This document shows, in pieces, positions 1 to 6,201 of a stretch of DNA of 7,823 bases. Position 1 is the stretch's first letter. Every line of letters starts with the position of its first letter. The notes beneath the pieces were generated by a model. That model searched no databases. It worked only from the letters and a program-made list of their open reading frames with translations, and was not told the origin of the DNA. The position numbers and the translations under genes are program-made. The DNA comes from DATEOR01 sp035273885 (GTDB lineage: Bacteria > Actinomycetota > Thermoleophilia > Gaiellales > Gaiellaceae), in the NCBI GenBank assembly GCA_035273885.1, contig DATEOR010000036.1, forward strand, positions 1-7,823, given 5' to 3'.

Positions 1-443
1 CCCTCCGAGAAGCGGGAGATCTTCACGACGTCGCCGGAGTGCGGCGAATGCACGAACGCACCGTTCCCGACGTAGATGCCCACGTGGGAGCGCTTGTTGA
101 AGAAGACGATGTCGCCCGCCCGAAGGTGTTTGCGCGCGACCGGCCGGCCCTCGCTCCAGAGCATCCAGCTCGAATGCGGGAGCGTGATGCCGAGCCTCCC
201 GTAGACGTACATGACGAACCCTGAGCAGTCGAAGCCCGAGGGGCTCGCTCCGGCCCAGCTGTACGGCGTGCCCAGGTAGCGGAGCGCGATCGCGACGGCC
301 TTCTCGCCGGTCGTCGGCCGCATCTCGACGGGCATCGTCGGCCTGACTCCTTCGTCGGAGCGGTCGGGCGCGGCTGCTGAGCCCGCCGGAAAGGCGAGCA
401 GCAGGACCAGCACGACGAGGTGTGTGGAAAGACGACGGCACAT
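1..443 (-). CDS. Secreted NlpC/P60 peptidoglycan hydrolase, small form (3' end beyond window)
   Basis: The visible 147 residues encode an exported cell-wall endopeptidase of the NlpC/P60 family, which cleaves peptide stems of peptidoglycan. The start is ATG at 443-441. Residues 1-25 look like a signal peptide: Arg at 3-4, then a VVLVLLLAF core and an AAA end. A short linker follows, and the catalytic domain begins near residue 47. The nucleophile is Cys73 in FDCSG, with His120 in SHVGIYVG and His132 in FVHSP as the other triad members. Unlike its upstream neighbour (653-1750) it has no coiled coil; the catalytic domain follows the signal peptide almost directly. The two domains are clearly paralogous (shared GASPSGFDCSG and GDVVKIS). 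The C-terminus lies off the left edge, probably only a dozen or so residues away judging by the paralogue. It follows a terminator, so it probably has its own promoter in 444-607, but I could not identify one. The ribosome site is weak. The family call is firm; the exact bond cut is unknown. Confidence 0.93.
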   Translation of the reverse strand, partial: MCRRLSTHLVVLVLLLAFPAGSAAAPDRSDEGVRPTMPVEMRPTTGEKAVAIALRYLGTPYSWAGASPSGFDCSGFVMYVYGRLGITLPHSSWMLWSEGRPVARKHLRAGDIVFFNKRSHVGIYVGNGAFVHSPHSGDVVKISRFSE

Positions 444-607
444 GAGATGCGGAACCCGTCCCGGGGTGAAGTGGCCTTCTTCGGCGGCCCGGCGTGAGGC
501 CTTTAGCGCTTACCTAGATCGGGGTACCTCGTCGGAGCCAGACCGAGACCGAGTGCAAGTTTTCGGCGGAAACGGCATCTCAGTTGGGTACAGACGAGTT
601 CGCGCAC

Positions 608-640
608 AGAAAACGGCCAGGATCTCCTTCCTGGCCGTTT
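608..640 (-). terminator. Intrinsic terminator after the coiled-coil NlpC/P60 gene
   Basis: A perfect 12-bp inverted repeat (611-622 with 629-640, arm AAACGGCCAGGA on the plus strand) encloses a 6-base loop. Read on the minus strand it ends in TTTTCTG, a short U tract. It starts 13 bases beyond the stop codon of the 653-1750 gene. It should separate that gene's transcript from the small NlpC/P60 gene downstream. The 164 bases between here and that gene (444-607) show no open frame or promoter I would call. Confidence 0.8.
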
Positions 641-652
641 CTCTCTTCTGGG

Positions 653-1750
653 CTAGTAGCGGCGAGCCCCGACGTACGTGGCCGAGTACCAGTACTCGGA
701 GAGGCTCGAGATCTTCACGACGTCTCCGGTGTGCGGTGCGTGCACGAATCGGCCGCCGCCGATGTACATGCCGACGTGCGAGAGCCCGTTGAAGAACACG
801 AGGTCGCCGGGCGCGAGCTGGCTCCGCGAGACCGGAGTGCCCATCCCGTATTGCATGGCCGCGTTGTGCGGCAGGTAGACGCCGACCTTCGCATACGCGT
901 ACATCGTGAGGCCCGAGCAGTCGAACCCCGACGGGCTGGCGCCGCCCCAGACGTAGGGGACGCCGAGGTACTGCAGGGCGATCGAGACCACGCTCGAGTG
1001 TGTCGCCGGCGGAGGAGCGGAGCTGCCCGAAGATCCGCCGGACGAACCCGAAGAGCCGCTCGGCGGGGAGGGGGAAGGAGCCGGTGCGGGCGCCGGCTGC
1101 TGCTTCTGCGCGGCGGCCTTGGCCTGGGCGGCGAGCCGGGCCTGGCGCTCGCGCTCGGCGGCCTCGAGCTGCGCGATCTGATCCTTGATGGAGGAGTACA
1201 GCGCCTGGCGCTCGGCGAGCTGGCTCTCGATGGACGAACGCTGGGCGGCGCGCTCGGCCACGACCTTCTCCTGGTCGGCCTGGGCCTTGACGAGTGCCTC
1301 CTGGCGCCTCTGCACCTCGTTTCGGTAGTGCGTCACCTCGGCAGCGATGCGCGCGTCCTCATCCGCGATCCGGTTCGCCGAGTCGATCCGCTCGATCAGG
1401 TCGCCGAGGCTCACCGCGCCGAAGATGATCGAAAGCGTGTCCGGCTCATTGGACGTGTAGAGGGCGACCAGGCGCGCCGAAACCTGGGCCCGTGCCTTGG
1501 CGAGGTTCTTCTTCGCCGTCACGAGGCGGCTCTGATTGACCTCCAGGTCGTGCTTGATCTGGTCGAGGCGGACGTTCGCGGCGTTCCAGGCCTCCACCGC
1601 CTTCTCCATCTGTGCATCCATGGCCTGGATCTCCCCGAGCACCTGCTGTGCCTCGGCGCGTTTCGAGCCGATCGTGGGCTCGGCGGAGCTCGCCGCGGTG
1701 ACGGCGAGGGCAAGGACGAGCGCGGATAGGAGGGCGAGTCCGTAGCGCAA
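653..1750 (-). CDS. Secreted coiled-coil NlpC/P60 peptidoglycan hydrolase (RipA/CwlO-like layout)
   Basis: A 365-residue exported wall hydrolase. Residues 1-23 form a signal peptide (Arg2, hydrophobic LALLSALVLALAV, then Ala/Ser). Residues about 28-215 are Gln/Glu/Lys/Arg/Ala-rich heptad-like sequence, a long coiled coil with a break around residues 100-125 (SNEPDTLSIIFGA), as in the autoinhibitory or partner-binding regions of RipA, CwlO and PcsB type hydrolases. Residues 218-250 are a Pro/Ala/Ser/Gly linker. The NlpC/P60 domain fills 251-365, with Cys278 (FDCSG), His325 (SHVGMYI) and His337 (FVHAP). The start is TTG at 1750-1748, chosen because an in-frame stop lies shortly upstream (1786-1784), a purine-rich GAGGAAG sits 10 bases before it, and it yields a complete signal peptide. 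It lies 43 bases after pspAA on the same strand, so co-transcription is possible. Role inferred: regulated peptidoglycan cleavage in division or elongation. Confidence 0.94.
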   Translation of the reverse strand: MRYGLALLSALVLALAVTAASSAEPTIGSKRAEAQQVLGEIQAMDAQMEKAVEAWNAANVRLDQIKHDLEVNQSRLVTAKKNLAKARAQVSARLVALYTSNEPDTLSIIFGAVSLGDLIERIDSANRIADEDARIAAEVTHYRNEVQRRQEALVKAQADQEKVVAERAAQRSSIESQLAERQALYSSIKDQIAQLEAAERERQARLAAQAKAAAQKQQPAPAPAPSPSPPSGSSGSSGGSSGSSAPPPATHSSVVSIALQYLGVPYVWGGASPSGFDCSGLTMYAYAKVGVYLPHNAAMQYGMGTPVSRSQLAPGDLVFFNGLSHVGMYIGGGRFVHAPHTGDVVKISSLSEYWYSATYVGARRY

Positions 1751-1754
1751 GGGG

Positions 1755-1777
1755 AGGCTTCTTCCTCGGAGAAGCCT
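1755..1777 (-). promoter_or_regulatory. Hairpin presenting the ribosome-binding site of the large NlpC/P60 gene
   Basis: Between pspAA and the hydrolase start there is an 8-bp perfect inverted repeat (1755-1762 with 1770-1777; AGGCTTCT on the plus strand) around a 7-base loop. On the minus strand the loop reads CCGAGGA and the 3' arm begins AG, so the probable ribosome site GAGGAAG spans the loop and the foot of the 3' arm. The TTG start follows four C residues after the stem. It may modulate translation or stabilise the mRNA end. It lacks a U tract, so it does not look like a terminator. The repeat is seen; a regulatory role is inference. Confidence 0.4.
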
Positions 1778-1793
1778 GGGAGGCTACAGGACG

Positions 1794-2081
1794 CTACTGA
1801 GGGATGTCGGGGATAAGACCCTCGTCGGAGAAGAACATCTTCGTCTCCGCGAGGCTCATGTCGCTGGGCGGCACGATCGCGTCGGAGGCGGAGAGATCGT
1901 CGTCCGAAAGCCTCTCTCCGTCGCGTCTGACCAGGCCGGCCATCTCGTCGAGGTAGCGGTCGAGCTCGCCTTCGTCGTCGCGGTCGAGCGCTTCCTGGGC
2001 ACGGTCGTCGAGCTCGTTCAGCCGCCCGACGGCATCCTCTTCGAGGCGGTACTGCCCCTCTCCCATGATCCGGACGATCAT
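1794..2081 (-). CDS. pspAA: PspA-associated protein PspAA
   Basis: A 95-residue acidic cytoplasmic protein with no signal peptide or membrane segment. Its opening MIVRIMGEGQYRLEEDAV and its position directly after pspA match the PspAA family of actinobacterial and archaeal phage-shock loci. There it is regarded as a partner of PspA in membrane-stress control; its exact biochemical role is unsettled. Residues 19-60 are Asp/Glu-rich and probably helical. The tail contains a Pro-rich turn (IVPPSD, 69-74) and ends GLIPDIPQ. The ATG at 2081-2079 overlaps the pspA TGA (ATGA). AAGGAG lies 8 bases before it, inside pspA, so translational coupling with independent ribosome loading is likely. The identity rests on recognising the N-terminus plus the context. 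Confidence 0.85.
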   Translation of the reverse strand: MIVRIMGEGQYRLEEDAVGRLNELDDRAQEALDRDDEGELDRYLDEMAGLVRRDGERLSDDDLSASDAIVPPSDMSLAETKMFFSDEGLIPDIPQ

Positions 2082-2803
2082 TTCTCGAGCTCCTTCTGCT
2101 TGCCGCCGGCCGCGAGCTCGCCCTTGAGGCGCTCGAGGTCGGCGTCCACCTGGCTCTGCGCGGAGATCTGCGCGAGCTCACGGTCGAGCTGCGTGCCGGA
2201 AGCCGTGTAGTCCTCGAGCGTGCCCGACTCGACGAGCTCGTCCACTGCCGCGGCGCGGGCCTGCATCTGCTCGGTCTTGTCCTGGGCGCGCTGGATGGCG
2301 AGACCGGTGTCCGCCATCTCCTCGCCGATCCCGGTCGCGGCCTCGCCGATCTTCACCTGGGCCTCGGCGGCCGAGTACTGGGCCTTGATCGTCTCCTTCT
2401 GCGTGCGGAAGGCCTCCACCTTGGCAGCGAGGCGCTTCTCGCTGTCGGCGAGCTTCTCCTGCTGCGCAGCCAGGTCGTCTATCTGCTGGTCGAGGCTCTG
2501 CAGCTGCTGCTGCGCGAAGGCCTTGCGCTCGAGCGCGGCGCGCGCGAGATCCTCGCGGTTCGCAGCGACAGCCTGGCGGGCCTGGTCTTCGAGCTTCGGC
2601 AGCTCCGTCTCGAGCTTCTTGGTCTGCAGTTCCAGCCGCTTCTTCGCGGTGACGACGTCTGCGATGCCCTTCTTGACGTTCTGCAGCAGCTCGAGCTGGC
2701 GCTCGTAGGAGTAATCCAGCGTCGTCGCCGGGTCCTCGGCGCGGTCGAGGAGCTTCGAGTACCACGCCTTGACGACGGCGGACGTGCGGCTCATCAGGCC
2801 CAT
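2078..2803 (-). CDS. pspA: PspA/IM30 (Vipp1) family membrane-stress protein
   Basis: A 241-residue protein, the usual family size. It is almost entirely charged helix: a short N-terminal amphipathic region (1-20, with VVKAWYSKLLDRAEDP), the conserved LDYSYE element (29-34), then long coiled coils over about 35-235, rich in Gln, Lys, Glu and Ala. PspA/IM30 proteins are cytoplasmic ESCRT-III-like proteins that bind and stabilise stressed membranes as oligomers. The start is ATG at 2803-2801, chosen because GGGAGGA lies 5 bases upstream and because the residues from here match the family N-terminus. The frame stays open further upstream, but only as the antisense of the neighbouring hydrolase gene. 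Met4 is a possible internal start. It is coupled to pspAA by ATGA. Its promoter must lie in the 42-bp gap to the divergent gene or inside that gene's 5' end. Confidence 0.95.
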   Translation of the reverse strand: MGLMSRTSAVVKAWYSKLLDRAEDPATTLDYSYERQLELLQNVKKGIADVVTAKKRLELQTKKLETELPKLEDQARQAVAANREDLARAALERKAFAQQQLQSLDQQIDDLAAQQEKLADSEKRLAAKVEAFRTQKETIKAQYSAAEAQVKIGEAATGIGEEMADTGLAIQRAQDKTEQMQARAAAVDELVESGTLEDYTASGTQLDRELAQISAQSQVDADLERLKGELAAGGKQKELEK

Positions 2804-2808
2804 TGCGT

Positions 2809-2815
2809 TCCTCCC
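2809..2815 (-). promoter_or_regulatory. Strong ribosome-binding site fixing the pspA start
   Basis: On the minus strand the bases read GGGAGGA, close to the ideal anti-16S sequence, spaced 5 bases from ATG 2803-2801. It decides the start in a frame that otherwise stays open for another 300 bases upstream. Confidence 0.8.
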
Positions 2816-2845
2816 TGGCTTGGGTCCAGGCATCCTACCGACGCC

Positions 2846-3568
2846 GTGATCGTCGAACGCTCCATGGATCCGACCTGGCTGTCGAACGCCTATCTCGTCG
2901 CGGACCGGGCCGGAGGAACCGCTGTCTTCGTCGACAGCGGGGCTCCGATCGAGCCGCTCATGTCCGCCGTTCAACGGCTCGAGGTGCAGGTCACGCACCT
3001 CCTCACGACGCACGCGCACTCGGACCACATCGCGCATCACGAGGAGCTCGAGCGCCGCTTCGGGACGACCGTCGTCGCCGATCCGGCCGAGGACGTTGCC
3101 GGCGCCGAGCCCGTGGGCCACGGCGAGATCATCGAGACGGGCGACCTACGGATCGAAGCTCTTCGCACCCCCGGGCACAGCCCCGGGATGCTTGCCTTCG
3201 ACGTCAACGGCGAGGTGTGCTTCACCGGCGACACGCTCTTCGCGGGCTCGGTCGGCGGTACCCGCGACGCCTTCGAGGATCTCCGCCGGTCGGTGATGGA
3301 CGTCCTCATGGGCCTTCCGCCGGACATGAAGGTCTACCCCGGCCACACCGAGGAGACGACGATCGGCTGGGAGTGGGAGAACAACCCGTTCGTCCGCGTC
3401 TGGCGCGGAGTGGAGCCGGAGGGGGAGGAGCGGGTCTATGTCGCCGGAGCCGAGGCGACGCTCATCGCCTGGTCGGCGGATTACGATGGCAACGGGAAGG
3501 GCTGGGTGCGGTTCGCGGACGGACGCAACGCAATCATCGGCGGATCTCGGATAGAAAGGTCGCGATGA
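2846..3568 (+). CDS. Metallo-beta-lactamase-fold hydrolase, glyoxalase-II-like
   Basis: A 240-residue cytoplasmic metallohydrolase. The metal motif THAHSDH gives His56, His58, Asp60 and His61. The other ligands are His111 (TPGHSPG), Asp129 (FTGDTLF) and His167 (YPGHTEE), a complete two-metal set as in hydroxyacylglutathione hydrolases and related thioesterases. The core ends near residue 185. Residues 190-235 form an extra basic/glycine-rich tail (VYVAGAEATLIAW, then GKGWVRFADGRNAIIGG) that looks like a small beta-strand module and does not resemble the helical substrate domain of classical glyoxalase II. Start GTG at 2846 is preferred (MIVERSMDPTWLSN); ATG at 2864 (residue 7) is the alternative. 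No clear ribosome site precedes it. It overlaps the O-methyltransferase gene by ATGA, so the two are co-translated. The substrate cannot be read from the sequence; a thioester or lactone is plausible. Confidence 0.9.
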   Translation: MIVERSMDPTWLSNAYLVADRAGGTAVFVDSGAPIEPLMSAVQRLEVQVTHLLTTHAHSDHIAHHEELERRFGTTVVADPAEDVAGAEPVGHGEIIETGDLRIEALRTPGHSPGMLAFDVNGEVCFTGDTLFAGSVGGTRDAFEDLRRSVMDVLMGLPPDMKVYPGHTEETTIGWEWENNPFVRVWRGVEPEGEERVYVAGAEATLIAWSADYDGNGKGWVRFADGRNAIIGGSRIERSR

Positions 3569-4206
3569 CCTACGTGCTCCCAGAGGAGATCGACGGCTAC
3601 GCGGCCGAGCACACGACTCGGCCGCCCGAGCTCCTCGCCCGGCTCGCGGACGAGACGAGGGCGACCCTCGACGCGCCGCAGATGCTCACGGGAACAGTGG
3701 AAGGGCGTTTTCTCGAGTTCATGGTCTTCGCGACGGGCGCGAAGCGCGTGCTCGAGTTCGGCACGTACAGCGGCTACTCGTCGATCTCGATGGCTGCGGC
3801 GCTTCCCGACGGCGGGCACATCGACACGTGCGAGATCGAGGAGAAGCACGCCGCAGTCGCGCAGCGCTACATCGACGAGGCCGGCTACTCGGACCGCATC
3901 ACCATTCACCTCGGGCCAGCTGTGGAGACCGTCGAGCGGCTCGAGGGCGAGTTCGACTTCGTCTTCATCGACGCGGACAAGCCGAACTACGTGAACTACT
4001 ACGAGGCGGTCCTGCCGCGGCTTTCCGGGCGGGGGCTCATCGCCGCAGACAACACCCTCTGGAGCGGCCGTGTCCTCGACGAGTCGGACGACTCCGATGG
4101 CACCGTAGCGATCCGTGCGTTCAACGAGCACGTGGTTGCAGACGAGCGCGTCGTGAGCGTCATGCTCACGATTCGCGACGGCGTCACGCTGATCCGGCGA
4201 GCCTGA
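3565..4206 (+). CDS. SAM-dependent O-methyltransferase (CCoAOMT/COMT type)
   Basis: A 213-residue class I methyltransferase of the bacterial O-methyltransferase family (methyltransferase_3). SAM-binding motif I is VLEFGTYSGYSS (62-73), and Glu90 at the end of strand 2 (DTCEIEE) should hold the ribose. The metal site of catechol and caffeoyl-CoA methyltransferases is intact: Asp136 in FVFIDADKPNY and Asp162-Asn163 in ADNTLWSG. It therefore probably methylates a vicinal-diol or catechol-like hydroxyl in a divalent-cation-dependent way; the actual substrate is unknown. ATG at 3565 overlaps the TGA of the upstream hydrolase, with GAAAGG five bases before it. The length is typical. Its last 23 bases overlap the end of the convergent AlkZ-like gene, leaving no space for a separate terminator. 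Confidence 0.94.
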   Translation: MTYVLPEEIDGYAAEHTTRPPELLARLADETRATLDAPQMLTGTVEGRFLEFMVFATGAKRVLEFGTYSGYSSISMAAALPDGGHIDTCEIEEKHAAVAQRYIDEAGYSDRITIHLGPAVETVERLEGEFDFVFIDADKPNYVNYYEAVLPRLSGRGLIAADNTLWSGRVLDESDDSDGTVAIRAFNEHVVADERVVSVMLTIRDGVTLIRRA

Positions 4207-5269
4207 CCGTGTGACTCTCGGCGTCGGGCTCGTGGAAGCGGACGAGCCTCTCGCCCTCGGCCTCGAGCTCCTTCTTCGCCTTCGGGGGCAGCTTCTCGAA
4301 CGGCTCGACGAGGAGTTCGGCCTTCTTCGCGGTCCGCTTCACGCTCCACTTTCCGGCGACCGCGCCGTCCACGAGGAAGGTGTTCACGGACTGCGGCGTC
4401 TTCGTCGTGAAGATCAGCGGCCGGTATTCCTCGGCGAGGATCTCTGCGCGGCGCGCGTGCGCGAGGAGAATCGCGTCCCAGACCGGCAGGTAGCGCGCCG
4501 GAGCGGGCGTCTTCGCGTCGGGGATTGGGGCGCGCGGCAAGTCGAGGAGCTCCTTGCCCTCCTCGTCCTCGAAGTGGCGCAGGTTCAGCTTCTCCGTGGC
4601 GGGCTGCAGCTTCTTCGCGGCGACTCCCGCCCAGTTTGCCGCGTCGGCGAGGCGGGCCGGCCCAAAGCCGCCGAGGTAGCGCTTGAGCAGCAGCTCGAGG
4701 CCCTGCTCTTCGCTGGCCTCGATTGGCCCGAGCCAGTCGTCCGCCATCGCGTAGATGTCCGCTCGGCGGCGCTCCCAGGTCCCCGAGGGTGGGACGCGCA
4801 AGACGTCGTAGAGCGCGTTGACGCCGTTCCACACAGCGGAGGAGTCGACGGCGGGCTTCAGGTCCTTGCGTGACAGCGGCCCGTTGGCCAGGGCCTTCCT
4901 CGCCGCCGTGGCTGCCTTCTTCACGTCCGACTCAGTAACGCGGCCCTGGTGGTAGCGAAGCCAGCCGGCTCGGCGGCTCGACCTCGTCCCGGCGGCGACG
5001 AACGGATAGTCGCCCGCCGAGACGAGGTGGATCGTGATGCGCATCATCGTCCCCTGGACGGCGCGCCGATCCTCGAGCGCCTTGGTCAGGTCGGCCATTT
5101 GGAACTTCTCGAGCCGCGTCCACAGGCCGATGTAGCCGCCGGTCGCGTTCTGCGTCTGCAGGCCGCCGACGGCTTCGAGAGCCTGGATGACGGACTTCGA
5201 CGAGCGCTCGAGCAGGAGCTGCCGGGACAGCAGCGAGCGGTTCAACTCGCGCGCGGTGAGGATTCTCAT
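4184..5269 (-). CDS. AlkZ-like winged-helix DNA-binding protein (HTH_42 / DNA glycosylase family)
   Basis: A 361-residue cytoplasmic protein of the winged-helix HTH_42 family that includes AlkZ and YcaQ, DNA glycosylases that excise bulky alkylated bases or unhook interstrand crosslinks. The N-terminus (LTARELNRSLLSRQ) and the segment GLQTQNATGGYIGLWTR (36-52) are typical. The Gln38-Thr-Gln40 triplet sits where AlkZ carries its catalytic Gln-x-Gln, whereas YcaQ types have Gln-x-Asp. The middle position is usually aliphatic in AlkZ, so Thr is a deviation. MRITIHLVSAGDYP (76-89) and the late segment TFLVDGAVAGKW (about 301-312) are also family-like. The start is ATG at 5269-5267, overlapping the stop of the upstream dehydrogenase (ATGA). 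It is the last gene of a three-gene operon. The 3' end overlaps the O-methyltransferase gene on the other strand by 23 bases. Glycosylase activity is inferred; many family members are untested. Confidence 0.85.
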   Translation of the reverse strand: MRILTARELNRSLLSRQLLLERSSKSVIQALEAVGGLQTQNATGGYIGLWTRLEKFQMADLTKALEDRRAVQGTMMRITIHLVSAGDYPFVAAGTRSSRRAGWLRYHQGRVTESDVKKAATAARKALANGPLSRKDLKPAVDSSAVWNGVNALYDVLRVPPSGTWERRRADIYAMADDWLGPIEASEEQGLELLLKRYLGGFGPARLADAANWAGVAAKKLQPATEKLNLRHFEDEEGKELLDLPRAPIPDAKTPAPARYLPVWDAILLAHARRAEILAEEYRPLIFTTKTPQSVNTFLVDGAVAGKWSVKRTAKKAELLVEPFEKLPPKAKKELEAEGERLVRFHEPDAESHTVRLAGSA

Positions 5270-6201
5270 GGATACACCGCTGCCTTCAGATAGTCGGGTG
5301 GCGGATCGGCGAGCAGCGTAGCGACGCCCTCGAGACCGACTTCGTGCGTGATCAGCCGGTGCCAGGGATGCGCGCCGCTCGCGAGGAAGGCGAGCGCGGC
5401 TCGCACCTTCGCCGGCGTGTGGTGGAAGGCGCCCCGCAGGGTGAGCTCCTCGTAGTGCAGGCGGAAGGTGTCCACGGCCGCCTCGCGGCCTCCGAAGAAC
5501 AGAACCGTCCCGCCCGGTCGGACAAGCCCGAGCGCGTCGTGCCAGGCCTCCTCGGACCCGACCGCTTCGATGACGACGTCGGCGCCCTTGCCGTCACCGG
5601 GGGAGGCGCCGAACTCGGGAGCGAGGGCGCGCCGCTCGGGCCGGCCGCCGACCGCCACCACGTTGGCGCCTGTGTCGCGCGCAGCGGCGCAGAGCATCAG
5701 CCCGATCGGGCCAAGGCCGAGGACGGCGACGGTCTGGCCGGGACCGACCTCCGCCCGGTCGATCCCGTGTAGGCAGCAGGCGAGCGGCTCGACCATGGCG
5801 GCCACTTTCGAGTCGAGCCCGTCAGGGACTGGGAGGAGGTTGCGCGCCGCGATGCGCTCGGGGACGAGCAGGTACTCGGCGTAGGCACCGTTCAGGAGTG
5901 GCTGCAGGTTCTCGCAGAGCTCCTCCTGGTCACGCTTGCACGGGGCGCACTGTCCGCACGGCGCCGAGTTCGCCGCGACGACGCGCCGGCCTGTGGCCAC
6001 ATCCACCCCGCAGAACTCGTGGCCGAAGGGGCTCGGCAGCTCGCCGAGAAGCACGGGATGCCCGCGGCGGAAGGCCTTCGCGTCCGTGCCGTCGGTGAGC
6101 GCGACTTCGATCTGCACGAGCACGTCGCCCGGCCCGCGCTCCGGTTTGGGGGCCTCCTCCAGGCGCAGGTCGCCCGGCCCGTGGAAGAGAAGGGCTTTCA
6201 C
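5266..6201 (-). CDS. Medium-chain dehydrogenase/reductase, alcohol-dehydrogenase-like, catalytic Cys replaced by Asp
   Basis: A 311-residue MDR-superfamily oxidoreductase, somewhat shorter than the usual 340-350. The N-terminal GroES-like domain includes GHE (His61-Glu62) and a full structural-zinc set, Cys82, Cys85, Cys88 and Cys96. The Rossmann domain has GLGPIG at 162-167, and the VEPLACC segment supplies Glu138. The expected catalytic-zinc cysteine of the CGTD motif is aspartate: residues 35-40 read LTDGTD (codon GAC for residue 37). Zinc could be held by Asp37, His61 and Glu, or catalysis could differ. The start is GTG at 6201-6199, chosen because MKALLFHGPGDLRLEE is a standard MDR beginning and because GTGA overlaps the stop of the upstream dehydrogenase. 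It overlaps the AlkZ-like gene downstream by ATGA. Likely NAD(P)-linked alcohol or polyol oxidation; the substrate is unknown. Confidence 0.92.
   Translation of the reverse strand: MKALLFHGPGDLRLEEAPKPERGPGDVLVQIEVALTDGTDAKAFRRGHPVLLGELPSPFGHEFCGVDVATGRRVVAANSAPCGQCAPCKRDQEELCENLQPLLNGAYAEYLLVPERIAARNLLPVPDGLDSKVAAMVEPLACCLHGIDRAEVGPGQTVAVLGLGPIGLMLCAAARDTGANVVAVGGRPERRALAPEFGASPGDGKGADVVIEAVGSEEAWHDALGLVRPGGTVLFFGGREAAVDTFRLHYEELTLRGAFHHTPAKVRAALAFLASGAHPWHRLITHEVGLEGVATLLADPPPDYLKAAVYP

Noticed and set aside
553..558. TTGCAC as a -35 box for the small NlpC/P60 gene
   Set aside because: No TANNNT-like -10 lies at 15-19 bases from it on the minus strand.
444..607. c-di-AMP (ydaO/yuaA) riboswitch upstream of the small NlpC/P60 gene
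   Set aside because: Such riboswitches often precede actinobacterial wall-hydrolase genes, so I looked for one, but the conserved core segments are not recognisable on the minus strand. A covariance-model scan would decide.
584..1729. Long plus-strand open frame opposite the coiled-coil NlpC/P60 gene
   Set aside because: It is the antisense of a clearly recognised gene; its composition (Arg, Gly, Leu, Ala runs) is typical of a GC-rich shadow frame, with no domain motifs.
2804..3121. Upstream extension of the pspA frame to 3121
   Set aside because: It overlaps the metallohydrolase gene antisense, and the strong ribosome site at 2809-2815 fixes the start at 2803.
4207..4873. Plus-strand open frame opposite the AlkZ-like gene
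   Set aside because: Antisense shadow; the minus-strand protein is a full-length recognisable family member.
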